Positions 41,827 through 52,016 of a stretch of 60,267 nt of DNA are shown piece by piece (positions within the stretch are counted from its first letter, which is position 1; each line of letters begins with the position of its first letter). Made by a program: the position numbers and the translations under genes. The notes beneath the pieces were generated by a model. The model was not told the origin of the DNA, searched no databases, and worked only from the letters and a program-made list of their open reading frames with translations. This DNA is from Vibrio viridaestus (GTDB taxonomy: Bacteria > Pseudomonadota > Gammaproteobacteria > Enterobacterales > Vibrionaceae), in contig NZ_RJVQ01000006.1 of the NCBI RefSeq assembly GCF_003856525.1, positions 217,370-277,636 on the forward strand, read 5' to 3'.

Positions 41827-42236
41827 CTGATCACTCCAAAATTAAAGTGCGCGATGTAATGACTGATACTTATGCCATTATTGATGGTTTAACCACAGTC
41901 CATGAAGCGATTAAAATTGCACGGCAAACGTCAGTGAAAGCGCTGATTGTTAGAAAGCGTCACGAGGATGACGAGTTTGGCATCGTGCTCATGAACGATA
42001 TAGCAAAAAAAGTTCTCGCGCAAAATCGTTCGCCAAAAAGAACAAATATTTATGAAATCATGACGAAGCCTGCTTTGTGTGTTCAGCCTGATATGAGAGT
42101 GAAGTATTGTGCTCGTCTGTTCGAGCGATTCGGTATCAGCCGTGCCCCAGTGGTAGAAAAAGGCGAAATCGTCGGTATGGTCAGTTACAACAATATCGTA
42201 ATGAACGGCATGATAACGGATGACGAGGAGAACTAA
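41823..42236 (+). CDS. CBS-pair domain protein of the DUF1538 operon
   Basis: This 137-residue soluble protein consists almost wholly of two CBS motifs: VRDVMTDTYAIIDGLTTVHEAI (about 9-30) with GIVLMNDI, and YEIMTKPALCVQPDMRVKYCA (about 77-97) with IVGMVSYNNI. CBS pairs usually bind adenosyl ligands (AMP, ATP, SAM) or c-di-AMP. Its start overlaps the PII-like stop (ATGA). It is probably a second sensor for the same transporter. Confidence 0.87.
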   Translation: MTDHSKIKVRDVMTDTYAIIDGLTTVHEAIKIARQTSVKALIVRKRHEDDEFGIVLMNDIAKKVLAQNRSPKRTNIYEIMTKPALCVQPDMRVKYCARLFERFGISRAPVVEKGEIVGMVSYNNIVMNGMITDDEEN

Positions 42237-42279
42237 TTCCCATACAATATTTATGGTTTTTTTGGGTGTGGGTATTTTT

Positions 42280-42831
42280 ATGAAATTGTTGATTGCCTCA
42301 GATATTCATGGTTCTTTGCCCGCAGTGGAAAAAGTGCTGGCGGCATATACTGCGTTACGGGCTGATTATCTGGTCTTGCTTGGGGATTTACTAAATCATG
42401 GTCCAAGGAACTCGATTCCGCTGGGGTATGACCCTGCGAGTGTTGCTGAACGGTTAAACTATTTTTCCGACAGAATCGTTGCGGTTAGGGGAAACTGTGA
42501 TAGCGAAGTTGACCAGATGTTGCTCGAATTTCCTGCACTGTCTGATTTCTCATGGGTGCTTTTAGAATCTGGTCATCGTTTGTTTCTTACTCATGGTCAT
42601 ATATACAATCCATCAAACCATCCGAGATTGGGTGAGACCGATATATTAGTGCATGGTCATACCCATATTCCGGTTGCAGGTAAGGTAAACGATGTAACGG
42701 TTTTTAACCCTGGCTCTCCAACTTTTCCTAAAGAGAATCATCAGCCAAGCTTTGGATTCTATAGTGACGGAGCATTGGAAATCCTAGATTTTGATTACCA
42801 GCATTTGATGGGGCTAGAGCTAACAAACTGA
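42280..42831 (+). CDS. yfcE: YfcE-type metallophosphodiesterase
   Basis: This 183-residue calcineurin-like phosphoesterase has the metal-binding motifs SDIHG (8-12), LLGDLLNHG near 35-43, RGNCD near 73-77, THGH near 103-106 and HGHTH near 125-129. E. coli YfcE hydrolyses artificial phosphodiesters; its physiological substrate is not known. The start is ATG 42280, since the family begins MKLLIASDIHG; the longer frame would overlap the CBS gene. The ribosome-binding site is weak. It lies 43 bp after the CBS gene and may be co-transcribed. Confidence 0.9.
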   Translation: MKLLIASDIHGSLPAVEKVLAAYTALRADYLVLLGDLLNHGPRNSIPLGYDPASVAERLNYFSDRIVAVRGNCDSEVDQMLLEFPALSDFSWVLLESGHRLFLTHGHIYNPSNHPRLGETDILVHGHTHIPVAGKVNDVTVFNPGSPTFPKENHQPSFGFYSDGALEILDFDYQHLMGLELTN

Positions 42832-42834
42832 CCA

Positions 42835-43116
42835 TTATTTTCGGTCTGAATGGCCTAGATCTCTCTCTGGGTCGATAATGTCCCTAACTCGTTGTTTAAG
42901 AACTTTCGCTTCAGGGAAACCGCCATCAGTCTTTCGTTCCCAAATTCTCGTTCCGTTGCAAAAGATTTCAAAACGTCCGCCTGTGTCTGGGTGAAGACTA
43001 ACTTGAGAAATTTCTTCACTAAATGTTTGTAATAACTCCTGCGCCAGCCAAGTCGCGCGCAACATCCAATTACATTGACGGCAATAGTATATATCGATGT
43101 TTGCTTTATCCATCAT
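42835..43116 (-). CDS. SelW/SelT/Rdx-family CxxC protein
   Basis: This 93-residue thioredoxin-fold protein has C12-RQ-C15 in IYYCRQCNWMLRA, where eukaryotic relatives often have selenocysteine. The rest (LAQELLQTF...; GGRFEIFCNGTRIWERKTDGGFPEAKVLKQRVRDII) fits the Rdx family. Its role in bacteria is not established; a redox function is implied by the CxxC. The start overlaps the TSUP stop codon by one base. It is the last gene of the toxRS operon and converges with yfcE (3-bp gap). Confidence 0.9.
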   Translation of the reverse strand: MMDKANIDIYYCRQCNWMLRATWLAQELLQTFSEEISQVSLHPDTGGRFEIFCNGTRIWERKTDGGFPEAKVLKQRVRDIIDPERDLGHSDRK

Positions 43117-43871
43117 TACACCAACAGTTTTATTCCAATAACGAACGTGAGAATTTCAAAGGCAATTTTTATAACACGATTGCTCAATCGTTTAACTAAG
43201 TATGCTCCCAGACTTCCGCCTAAGAATGAACCCGCTAATAGTATAGGCAACCACGGCCAGTAGATATGGGCACCGGCTACGGTAACGGCAATTCCACCGA
43301 TACCGTTCCAGAAAAAACCGACACTAATCATTGTTAAAGCGATTGCTTGTTTGTAGCTGAATCCAAACCAACGAACGAGAAAAATGGTGACGAGTAACCC
43401 TGAGCCAGCAGCAATAGACCCGTTGATAATTCCAATGATGATCAAAATGATCGATCCAACGACATAACCTATTGGAGTTCGATTCAATAATAATGATTCC
43501 TGACCTAGCTGCTTTTTAAAGCGGGAATAAATCCCAAGGCCCAGAATAATGATGCCTAATAATTTTCTTGCGATTTCATCAGGTACCATAACGATAACAT
43601 GAGCGCCAATAATAACGCCGATTGTCCCAACTAAAACGAGATAAAGGGTGAACTTAAATGGAAATCGTCCCGTTCTCATATGGGTTACCGTTGCTCCCAG
43701 TCCAAGAGCCACACTGGCCACTTTATGCGTTGCCAATGCTACGGAAAAAGGTAAACCAAGAAAAATTAATAAAGGAAACTGTATTAGTCCAGCACCGCCG
43801 CCTGACATCGCTGCCAACGTGTTTGATATAAGAGAGCCAATAAATAGCCCTATAGAGCTCAGTATGTCCAT
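43116..43871 (-). CDS. TSUP-family permease (TauE/SafE type)
   Basis: This 251-residue inner-membrane protein has about eight membrane segments in two related halves. The repeated glycine-rich signature of TSUP carriers appears as SNTLAAMSGGGAGLIQFPLL (16-35) and NGSIAAGSGLLVTIFLV near 150-166. The family exports sulfite, sulfonates or other organosulfur compounds. Its gene starts 2 bp after toxS, so it is co-transcribed with toxRS. Which substrate is carried cannot be read from sequence. Confidence 0.9.
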   Translation of the reverse strand: MDILSSIGLFIGSLISNTLAAMSGGGAGLIQFPLLIFLGLPFSVALATHKVASVALGLGATVTHMRTGRFPFKFTLYLVLVGTIGVIIGAHVIVMVPDEIARKLLGIIILGLGIYSRFKKQLGQESLLLNRTPIGYVVGSIILIIIGIINGSIAAGSGLLVTIFLVRWFGFSYKQAIALTMISVGFFWNGIGGIAVTVAGAHIYWPWLPILLAGSFLGGSLGAYLVKRLSNRVIKIAFEILTFVIGIKLLV

Positions 43872-43873
43872 GA

Positions 43874-44398
43874 TTATTCAGAATAAAGTAAAGTGGAGTC
43901 GTGATTCAGACTTGTGAGCAGCATGGTATGATCATCGACAATATCAACTCGTCTACTCTGCTGAGCATCCATTTTGAAAAATTGAGTAACTAAGTCGAGC
44001 TGCTCTGGAGTGAAGTCCTTACTCTGTTTAGACGAAATATCTTTGAATTCCGTAGGAGAAATTAAAAGATAATTTTCACTGAGTTGCCACGTTCCTGACT
44101 CCGAAACATCAATAGTCGTCTCTGGATCTTGACCCGCTTCATCAGAATACAGTTTGAGCACAGATACTCGTATATAGGTTTCATTGGGCAAATACTTAAC
44201 GTTTGATGTAACGTCGACACGTTTCAGAGGGCCTACTGACTCTGCATCGTTACTGTGCTCTATGAGTGTGACAATTCTTGATTGCCATTCTCTAGACGTA
44301 ACAAGCTGTTTTAACTTGTAGTTGCTACCCCAGTATAACCAGCAACTGAGTCCAAGCGAAATGAGTAAGAGTGTGGCTGCTATCTTTTTATTCATCAT
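43874..44398 (-). CDS. toxS: transmembrane protein ToxS
   Basis: ToxS is a mostly periplasmic inner-membrane protein that stabilises ToxR and promotes its activity. The 174-residue product has a membrane segment near 8-20 and the strongly conserved TSREWQSRIVTLIE, RRVDIVDDHTMLLTSLNH and VDVTSNVKYLPNETYIRVSV blocks. I place the start at ATG 44398, which follows the toxR stop directly (TAGGAATG); a second ATG is adjacent. It sits between toxR and a TSUP permease. Confidence 0.95.
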   Translation of the reverse strand: MMNKKIAATLLLISLGLSCWLYWGSNYKLKQLVTSREWQSRIVTLIEHSNDAESVGPLKRVDVTSNVKYLPNETYIRVSVLKLYSDEAGQDPETTIDVSESGTWQLSENYLLISPTEFKDISSKQSKDFTPEQLDLVTQFFKMDAQQSRRVDIVDDHTMLLTSLNHDSTLLYSE

Positions 44399-44400
44399 TC

Positions 44401-45327
44401 CTACCGACATAGTTTAGACAGATCGCTTTGAGTCCCGAGAACACTAATGGTTACATTACGTTCTTCGTCCTGCTGGTCGAAAATATAATTTAGGTTCAAC
44501 TTATCTTCGACTCCGCCAGTTGCAATGATACGGACAGGCATCCCTTGATTAGGATGGCGCTCTTTATATTTACCAAGGCATAGTTTGATCGTTGGTATCC
44601 ATTGCGACAAATCTGGGTGGTTCACCGGTGTTTCGATTGCGACATTTTCATAAGTAGCGAGAGTATTAAACTCAGTTATTTTGGGTTGATCAGATATAAA
44701 AGCAACAACAGGAATCAATAGGGTCAGTAGGAGACACAACTTGATACTCAAAGACCACTTCTTTATCGGAGAAACGGTACTGCTACTGCTTTCTTGCGGA
44801 CTTACATTATTGCTAGTTATCACGGGCTCAACCGATGACACTTGAGCTAAGGCCTCAGTGGTGTCAAGTTCGGAGACTGTGTTCTGTTCTCCGGAAGATA
44901 GCTCAACATCACTAGTTTGTTGCTCAGAAGTAAGCGGTGTGACGTCTTCTTGCTTCTCTTTTGCCTGTAACGTCCCTTTTGCGGCTGTTGTTTTCTCAAC
45001 ATCCGAAATAAACTGATATCCACGTTTAGGAACAGTTTTTATAAACTGTGGTGATTTAGTGGAGTCATTTAGGATTTTACGTAATGTTGATATAGCTTGA
45101 GTCAAACTCGAGTCATCGACCTCAAAGCCTTGTTGCCTCCAAACAAAGTCATGTAATTCATCTCTTTTTATGACTTCTGATGGGTGGAGAACAAACATCA
45201 AAAGTATACGACTTTCATTGCTGCCGAGTCGCACAGATTCGTCACTGCTTCTATCAAACAACGTATTGCTGTTCGGATCGAATACATACTGGTCTGCTAA
45301 GATGAACTTGGTGCCTAGTGTATTCAT
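44401..45327 (-). CDS. toxR: membrane-bound transcriptional activator ToxR
   Basis: ToxR senses envelope conditions (bile, pH, osmolarity) and controls porin and other genes in vibrios. The 308-residue protein has a cytoplasmic OmpR-type winged helix (about 5-110: FDPNSNTLF, WRQQGFEVDDSSLTQAISTLR, TVPKRGYQF), an acidic low-complexity linker, a membrane helix near 191-212 and a periplasmic domain with C250 and C307, which correspond to the redox cysteines of V. cholerae ToxR. The start is ATG 45327 rather than the TTG just upstream. Confidence 0.97.
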   Translation of the reverse strand: MNTLGTKFILADQYVFDPNSNTLFDRSSDESVRLGSNESRILLMFVLHPSEVIKRDELHDFVWRQQGFEVDDSSLTQAISTLRKILNDSTKSPQFIKTVPKRGYQFISDVEKTTAAKGTLQAKEKQEDVTPLTSEQQTSDVELSSGEQNTVSELDTTEALAQVSSVEPVITSNNVSPQESSSSTVSPIKKWSLSIKLCLLLTLLIPVVAFISDQPKITEFNTLATYENVAIETPVNHPDLSQWIPTIKLCLGKYKERHPNQGMPVRIIATGGVEDKLNLNYIFDQQDEERNVTISVLGTQSDLSKLCR

Positions 45328-45508
45328 CAATATCTTCTTTTTGTTCTTGTTGTCAAACTGACTAATTATGAATTAATTATGCTGGGTTATGAGTTAAGGA
45401 CGAGTTAATAGTCGATGTTTACTGTCCATTATTGAGAGATATCATATTACATGCGTATACAGGATACTGATAAAAATTAAAAAAAACAGCGTTTTTTAAC
45501 TTTTCTAG

Positions 45509-45536
45509 CTTGAAATCCATATTTCCAACCTCATCT
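45509..45536 (+). promoter_or_regulatory. sigma-32 heat-shock promoter of htpG
   Basis: CTTGAAA (45509-45515), a 13-bp spacer, and CCTCATCT (45529-45536) closely match the sigma-32 consensus CTTGAAA-N13/14-CCCCATnT. It lies about 75 bp before the htpG start in the toxR-htpG divergent region. Confidence 0.85.
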
Positions 45537-45611
45537 TACTAGCAACGGTACGTTGTCACTAAGTAAAAGTTTGACGATGTCATCCAAACGAGAATAGTTA
45601 TGGAGTACAAG

Positions 45612-47516
45612 ATGAGCGAAACTGCTGCAAACAACAAAGAAACACGTGGGTTTCAATCAGAAGTAAAACAATTACTGCATTTAATGATCCACTCTCTTTA
45701 TTCGAATAAAGAGATATTTTTACGTGAGTTGATTTCAAATGCGTCTGATGCTGCTGACAAATTACGCTTTCAGGCGCTTTCTAACCCTGATCTGTATCAG
45801 GGTGATGCCGATTTATCGGTTAAGCTTTCTTTCGATGAAGAAGCAAACACGCTGACCGTTTCCGATAATGGTATCGGTATGAACCGAGAAAGTGTTATCG
45901 AAAACCTGGGTACCATTGCGAAATCTGGCACCAAAGAGTTCTTCTCCCAGCTTTCGAATGACCAAGTCAAGGATTCTCAATTGATCGGTCAGTTCGGTGT
46001 TGGGTTCTATTCAGCATTTATTGTGGCTGATGCGGTTACTGTTCGTACTCGTGCTGCAGAAGACAGTGTCGATCAAGCTGTGCAATGGCACTCTCAGGGA
46101 GAAGGTGAATACTCTCTTGAAACCATTACCAAAGAAAGTCGTGGTACTGACATTATTCTGCATATGCGCGATGAAGGTAAAGAATTCCTGTCAGAATGGC
46201 GTCTTAAAGAGTTAGTTTCGAAATATTCTGACCACATCGGTATTCCTGTTTATATTCAGAGCATCAAACGCGATGAGGAAGGCAAAGAGACAGGTGAGAA
46301 AGAGTGGGAAAAAATCAACAAAGCGGAAGCGCTTTGGACCCGCAGCAAGTCAGAGATTACAGACGAAGAGTATCAAGAGTTTTACAAGCACGTTTCCAAC
46401 GATTTTGGTGACCCATTAGTTTGGAGTCATAATCGTGTTGAAGGTAAAAACGATTACACGAGCCTACTTTATATCCCTGCTAAAGCACCTTGGGATATGA
46501 TGAATCGCGATCATCGCCGCGGATTAAAACTCTATGTTCAACGTGTCTTTATTATGGATGACGCTGAGCAGTTCATGCCTTCTTACTTACGTTTTGTTCG
46601 CGGGCTAATCGATTCGAATGATCTGCCTCTAAATGTCTCACGTGAGATTCTCCAAGACAATAAAGTGACGCAATCTCTGCGTAATGCATGTACTAAGCGT
46701 GTTCTAACCACGCTGGAGCGTCTAGCTAACAATGATGAGGAAAAATACCAAAATTTCTGGAAAGAATTTGGTCTGGTCATGAAAGAAGGCCCAGCAGAAG
46801 ACATGACAAACAAAGAGAAAATCGCTGGTTTGTTACGTTTCGCTTCAACTCACAATGATAGCTCTGAACAAAATGTAAGCCTGAAATCCTACGTTGAGCG
46901 TATGAAAGAAGGGCAGGATAAAATTTACTACATCACCGCAGATAGCTATGCGGCGGCGAAAAACAGTCCTCACCTAGAGCAGTTTAAGTCAAAAGGCATT
47001 GAAGTTATTTTGATGTTTGATCGCATTGATGAGTGGTTAATGAACTATCTCACTGACTTTGATGGTAAATCTTTCCAATCTATTACCAAAGCAGGCCTTG
47101 ATTTATCAAAATTTGAGGATGAAGCGGAAAAAGAAAAGCACAAAGAGACTGAACAAGAGTTTAAGTCTGTTGTAGAAAGAACCAAGTCCTATTTGGGTGA
47201 GCGAGTTAAAGAAGTCAGAACGACCTTTAAGTTAGCGTCGACTCCCGCCGTTGTCGTTACAGATGACTTTGAGATCGGTACTCAAATGGCAAAACTGCTT
47301 GAGGCTGCAGGTCAGGCGGCGCCAGAGGTTAAATATATTCTCGAACTTAACCCTGAGCATACGCTAGTTAAGAAAATGGCTGATGAGCCTGATGAAGAAC
47401 TCTTTGGTCGCTGGGTTGAGCTTCTGCTCGGTCAGGCGATGCTTGCGGAGCGTGGTTCTATGGACGACCCTTCTCAGTTCTTATCTGCGGTTAACGATTT
47501 ACTCGTTAAAGCTTAA
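45612..47516 (+). CDS. htpG: Hsp90-family chaperone HtpG
   Basis: HtpG is the bacterial Hsp90, an ATP-dependent cytosolic chaperone. The 634-residue protein has the N-terminal GHKL ATPase motifs: [19 protein letters not shown] (E/N), DNGIGM near 81-86 and [13 protein letters not shown] near 117-129. The middle and C-terminal dimer domains are intact. The start [11 protein letters not shown] at 45612 has GGAG 6 nt upstream; an in-frame ATG four codons earlier lacks one. A sigma-32 promoter precedes it. Confidence 0.98.
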   Translation: MSETAANNKETRGFQSEVKQLLHLMIHSLYSNKEIFLRELISNASDAADKLRFQALSNPDLYQGDADLSVKLSFDEEANTLTVSDNGIGMNRESVIENLGTIAKSGTKEFFSQLSNDQVKDSQLIGQFGVGFYSAFIVADAVTVRTRAAEDSVDQAVQWHSQGEGEYSLETITKESRGTDIILHMRDEGKEFLSEWRLKELVSKYSDHIGIPVYIQSIKRDEEGKETGEKEWEKINKAEALWTRSKSEITDEEYQEFYKHVSNDFGDPLVWSHNRVEGKNDYTSLLYIPAKAPWDMMNRDHRRGLKLYVQRVFIMDDAEQFMPSYLRFVRGLIDSNDLPLNVSREILQDNKVTQSLRNACTKRVLTTLERLANNDEEKYQNFWKEFGLVMKEGPAEDMTNKEKIAGLLRFASTHNDSSEQNVSLKSYVERMKEGQDKIYYITADSYAAAKNSPHLEQFKSKGIEVILMFDRIDEWLMNYLTDFDGKSFQSITKAGLDLSKFEDEAEKEKHKETEQEFKSVVERTKSYLGERVKEVRTTFKLASTPAVVVTDDFEIGTQMAKLLEAAGQAAPEVKYILELNPEHTLVKKMADEPDEELFGRWVELLLGQAMLAERGSMDDPSQFLSAVNDLLVKA

Positions 47517-47536
47517 TAAGTTAAGGTCAATACCTA

Positions 47537-47568
47537 GAAAGCTCGCCGGTTAGCGGGCTTTCTTTTTT
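47537..47568 (+). terminator. terminator of htpG
   Basis: GAAAGCTCGC / GCGGGCTTTC (one G-U-type mismatch) with a 6-nt loop, followed by TTTTTT. Confidence 0.88.
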
Positions 47569-47729
47569 AGGGCTCGAAATAAATTGGGTAGCATAAATCT
47601 GACTTTATAAATGGAATCTTTAGTCTAATTTCGATCCGAAATGATTTTTTTTATGATAGTATTCGTGCCCTGAATTTCTTTGTTTTACAGAATTCGATTT
47701 TCTGTAGAGATGATTCGTTGCAATCTCTG

Positions 47730-47781
47730 TTATACCGAAACTTATCGTTTTTCATTTATTTCGCAGTGAGCTTCGGTATAA
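47730..47781 (+). promoter_or_regulatory. widely spaced perfect inverted repeat upstream of adk
   Basis: TTATACCGAA (47730-47739) and TTCGGTATAA (47772-47781) are exact reverse complements 32 nt apart, and the second ends 28 nt before the adk start. It could fold into a leader stem-loop or bind a dimeric regulator twice. Confidence 0.6.
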
Positions 47782-47797
47782 AACAATATTTTCTTAA

Positions 47798-48454
<657 letters not shown>

Positions 48455-48470
48455 GATTGATTTGCTCAAT

Positions 48471-48501
48471 AAAAAAGCGACCGATACCAGGTCGCTTTTT
48501 T
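48471..48501 (+). terminator. terminator of adk
   Basis: AAAAAAGCGACC / GGTCGCTTTTTT with a GATACCA loop, 16 nt past the adk stop. Confidence 0.92.
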
Positions 48502-48571
48502 TATATCTCAAGCATGATATATTTTCTCTTAAGAGTCCGTTGAATCGGGGTTTTTACTCACAGGAGCATTT

Positions 48572-49534
48572 ATGCAGCCAGGCAAGACCGGTGTTTTGAT
48601 TGCTAATTTAGGAACACCAGAACAACCAACACCTAAAGCAGTTAAGGCCTTTTTGGGGCAGTTTCTACATGATCAGAGAGTGGTGGATCTAACGCGCTGG
48701 CTTTGGTGTCCAATTTTACATGGTATTATTTTGCCTATCCGTTCACCTAAAGTGGCAAAATTATATCAGTCCATCTGGCTAGATGATGGATCTCCCCTGA
48801 TGGTTTATTCTCAGCGGCAGAAGGTGAAGTTAGAAAAGCAGCTTGATATCCCAGTAGAATTAGCCATGACTTATGGCTCACCGTCGGTCGAGCAGGGGAT
48901 GAAAAGATTAGCTGAAAAAGGCGTCGAATCCGTCGTTGTATTACCGCTCTATCCGCAATATTCTGCTTCGACAACGGGGTCTGTGTTTGATGCTCTTGCA
49001 AAAGTGTTATCAAAGCAAAGAGTGATTCCAAATATTCACTTCGTGCGTGATTATCATGATCATCCACTTTATATTAGAGCATTAGCCCAGTCAGTTCGTG
49101 AGAGTTGGCGTCTCAATGGACAGGGTGATTATCTGTTGTGTTCTTACCACGGTATCCCCCAACGATATGCGGACAATGGTGATATTTACCCCCTACATTG
49201 TGAACGTACAACGGAGCTACTAGCTAAAGAGTTAGGTTTAGGTTCGGATAAAATTGGTCATACTTATCAATCTAGGTTTGGGCGTGAAGAGTGGTTGCAA
49301 CCCTATACGGATAAAACGTTAGAAGCTCTTCCCTCAAAAGGCGTAAAAAAGCTGGATGTAATTTCACCTGCGTTTTCAGTCGATTGTCTTGAAACATTGG
49401 AAGAAATCGCACAGCAGGGGAAAGAGTCGTTTATCGCAGCTGGAGGTGATGATTACCATTTCATTCCGTGCCTGAATGATAACGAAGCCCATATCAAGTT
49501 AATGGAGCATATTGTAAAGACAGCGCTCGTATAG
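48572..49534 (+). CDS. hemH: ferrochelatase
   Basis: HemH inserts Fe(II) into protoporphyrin IX, the last step of haem synthesis. The 320-residue protein has the metal-binding SYHGIPQRY near 190-198 and the conserved [15 protein letters not shown] near 265-279. The N-terminal [19 protein letters not shown] is typical. AGGAG precedes ATG 48572. It follows adk on the same strand, but after adk's terminator. Confidence 0.98.
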   Translation: MQPGKTGVLIANLGTPEQPTPKAVKAFLGQFLHDQRVVDLTRWLWCPILHGIILPIRSPKVAKLYQSIWLDDGSPLMVYSQRQKVKLEKQLDIPVELAMTYGSPSVEQGMKRLAEKGVESVVVLPLYPQYSASTTGSVFDALAKVLSKQRVIPNIHFVRDYHDHPLYIRALAQSVRESWRLNGQGDYLLCSYHGIPQRYADNGDIYPLHCERTTELLAKELGLGSDKIGHTYQSRFGREEWLQPYTDKTLEALPSKGVKKLDVISPAFSVDCLETLEEIAQQGKESFIAAGGDDYHFIPCLNDNEAHIKLMEHIVKTALV

Positions 49535-49591
49535 CCTGTTAGACATAAATTTAAAGTAGATAGACATTTAAGAATCGGTTGGCGAAATAAT

Positions 49592-50086
49592 ATGAAAAAG
49601 TGGTATTTGTTATATTGTAAACGAGGGGAACAAGCCAGAGCTAAACAGCATTTGAGCAATCAGGGTGTAGGCTGCTTTTATCCTGAGATATCTGTTGAGA
49701 AAATTTTGCGTGGTAAAAAACAATTAACCCGCGAGCCACTATTTCCATCCTATGTCTTTGTAAATTTTGATTTTGAAGCGGGTCCATCGTTTACCACAAT
49801 TCGTTCGACGAGAGGGGTGGTTGACTTTATTCGCTTTGGGAGTCACCCGAAAGAGATTGAAGAAGCACTCATCAACGAATTACAAGAACTTCAGCCAGAG
49901 CTCGATAAGGCGGCGACAGAAATGTTACCCAAGAAAGGGGAAAAAGTTCGGGTTAAAAGTGGTCAGTTTGCTGGTATTGAAGCGATATATCAGGAACCGG
50001 ATGGAGAAACTCGTTCTGTCATGCTGATCAAACTGATTAACAGCCCTGTCACAATGAGCATCAGTAATAAAGATCTCGAATTATAG
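49592..50086 (+). CDS. rfaH: transcription antitermination factor RfaH
   Basis: RfaH is a NusG paralogue that loads onto RNA polymerase at ops-containing long operons (LPS, capsule, conjugation) and suppresses termination. The 164-residue protein has an N-terminal NusG-like domain (WYLLYCKRGEQARAKQHL; REPLFPSYVFVNF near 49-61) and a C-terminal KOW segment (KKGEKVRVKSGQFAGIEAIYQ near 111-131). Length and the FPSYVFV pattern favour RfaH over NusG. No ops element was noticed in the window. Confidence 0.93.
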   Translation: MKKWYLLYCKRGEQARAKQHLSNQGVGCFYPEISVEKILRGKKQLTREPLFPSYVFVNFDFEAGPSFTTIRSTRGVVDFIRFGSHPKEIEEALINELQELQPELDKAATEMLPKKGEKVRVKSGQFAGIEAIYQEPDGETRSVMLIKLINSPVTMSISNKDLEL

Positions 50087-50110
50087 AAAGATATAAAAGT
50101 TCGGGTGGTA

Positions 50111-50146
50111 AAAAAGGCGATGAACCGTTAAATTCATCGCCTTTTT
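50111..50146. terminator. bidirectional terminator of rfaH and asnB
   Basis: A 14-bp perfect stem AAAAAGGCGATGAA / TTCATCGCCTTTTT with an 8-nt loop lies between convergent genes. Confidence 0.94.
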
Positions 50147-50174
50147 ACATACTAAGAAGTCATTTCAAAGCAAA

Positions 50175-51839
50175 TTAATAAGCGTCTTTGTGAACACTTT
50201 TAACTGCTCGACCTGAAGGGTCGGCCATGTTTTTAAATGACTCATCCCATTCAATTGCTTTTGCAGATGAACACGCAACAGATGGACCACCAGGTACACA
50301 GTGAACAGCAGACTCAAGAGGGAATAGCTCCTCAAAAATCTCACGGTATACATAACCTTCTTTTGTTGTTGGCGTGTTGTATGGGAAGCGGAATTTTGCC
50401 GTTTCCATTTGTTGATCAGTGACTTTCTCTGCAGCAGTTGCTTTTAGAGTGTCAATCCAGTTGTAACCTACACCATCAGAGAACTGTTCTTTCTGGCGCC
50501 ACGCGATTGATTCTGGTAGGTAGTGTTCAAAGCACTCACGAAGGATGTGTTTTTCCATTTTACCATTGCCACACATTTTATCTTTCGGGTTCAGGCGCAT
50601 CGCAACGTCAATAAACTCTTTATCCAAGAATGGTACTCGGCCTTCAACACCCCAAGCGGCGAGAGATTTGTTTGCACGAGCACAGTCAAACATGTTCAAA
50701 GCAAGCAATTTACGTACGGTTTCTTCATGGAATTCTTTCGCGTTTGGTGCTTTATGGAAGTATAAGTAACCGCCAAAGATTTCATCAGCACCTTCTCCAG
50801 AGAGCACCATTTTAATGCCCATAGCTTTGATTTTGCGACCCATCAAGTACATTGGTGTAGACGCGCGAATGGTGGTTACATCATATGTTTCGATATGGTA
50901 GATAACATCACGTATCGCATCCAAACCTTCTTGGATTGTATAAGTCATCTCATGGTGAACAGTACCGATTTGCTCTGCAACTTCACGAGCGGCTTTAAGG
51001 TCTGGAGCACCTTCTAAACCAATTGCGAATGAGTGAAGTTGTGGCCACCATGCAGCAGATTTTTCATCGTCTTCAATACGCATTGCAGCATAGCGTTTTG
51101 CTACTGCGGATGTAATTGATGAGTCAAGACCACCAGAAAGAAGCACACCGTATGGTACGTCTGTCATAAGTTGACGTTTAACTGCTGCTTCAAGTGCTTC
51201 AGTTAACTCTTCTTTACTCGTTACGTTATTTTCAACAGCTGCAAATTCATTCCAGTCACGAACATAGTAACGCACAGGCTCTGCATCTTTAGAACCATAG
51301 TAGCTACCTGGAGGAAATTCACTGATTGTTTTGCAAACAGGAACAAGTGCTTTCATTTCTGAAGCAATATAGTAGTTACCGTGTTCATCCAAACCTTGGT
51401 ACATTGGGATAATACCAATATGGTCGCGACCAACAAGATATTCGTCTTTTTCTTCATCGTAAAGAACGAAAGCAAAGATACCGTTCAGTTCTTCTAGTAG
51501 ATCCGCGCCCATATCTTCATAAAGAGCTAGGATTACCTCACAGTCAGAATCTGTTTGGAAATCGTATTTTCCCTCGTAACGAGCACGAATTTCTTTGTGG
51601 TTATAAATTTCACCATTAACGGCAAGAATGTGTTTTCCATTTGGGCTGTATAATGGCTGCGCACCACTATTTAAACCAACAATTGCCAAACGCTCGTGAG
51701 CAAGGATTGCTCTATCCGATGCGTAAATTCCTGACCAGTCTGGACCGCGGTGGCGTAGTTTTTTTGACATTTCAAGTGCAACAGGTCTTAGTGCTGCTGC
51801 GTCGCTCTTAATGTCTAGAATCCCAAATATCGAACACAT
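50175..51839 (-). CDS. asnB: asparagine synthetase B (glutamine-hydrolysing)
   Basis: AsnB makes asparagine from aspartate, ATP and glutamine. The protein has 554 residues, as in E. coli, when it starts at ATG 51839, which leaves the catalytic Cys at position 2 (MCSIFGIL). AAAGGA is 6 nt upstream; an ATG two codons earlier is too close to it. The N-terminal glutaminase (RGPDWSGI, AVNGEIYNH) and C-terminal synthetase P-loop (LLSGGLDSSI near 233-242) are intact. Confidence 0.97.
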   Translation of the reverse strand: MCSIFGILDIKSDAAALRPVALEMSKKLRHRGPDWSGIYASDRAILAHERLAIVGLNSGAQPLYSPNGKHILAVNGEIYNHKEIRARYEGKYDFQTDSDCEVILALYEDMGADLLEELNGIFAFVLYDEEKDEYLVGRDHIGIIPMYQGLDEHGNYYIASEMKALVPVCKTISEFPPGSYYGSKDAEPVRYYVRDWNEFAAVENNVTSKEELTEALEAAVKRQLMTDVPYGVLLSGGLDSSITSAVAKRYAAMRIEDDEKSAAWWPQLHSFAIGLEGAPDLKAAREVAEQIGTVHHEMTYTIQEGLDAIRDVIYHIETYDVTTIRASTPMYLMGRKIKAMGIKMVLSGEGADEIFGGYLYFHKAPNAKEFHEETVRKLLALNMFDCARANKSLAAWGVEGRVPFLDKEFIDVAMRLNPKDKMCGNGKMEKHILRECFEHYLPESIAWRQKEQFSDGVGYNWIDTLKATAAEKVTDQQMETAKFRFPYNTPTTKEGYVYREIFEELFPLESAVHCVPGGPSVACSSAKAIEWDESFKNMADPSGRAVKSVHKDAY

Positions 51840-52016
51840 ACTCATTCCTTTATTTATATTATTTAACTTGATGGCCTAAATTTGCCACTTTCATTAAAAA
51901 AAACAACCCAAAAATAGTAAAAATCTTAAATAAACTTGTTGGTGTTAAATATTTTCTAATTTTTTCAATGTTTGAGTTGATGGTTTTTAAAAGTAGGTAA
52001 AAATTAGCCAGTTTCC

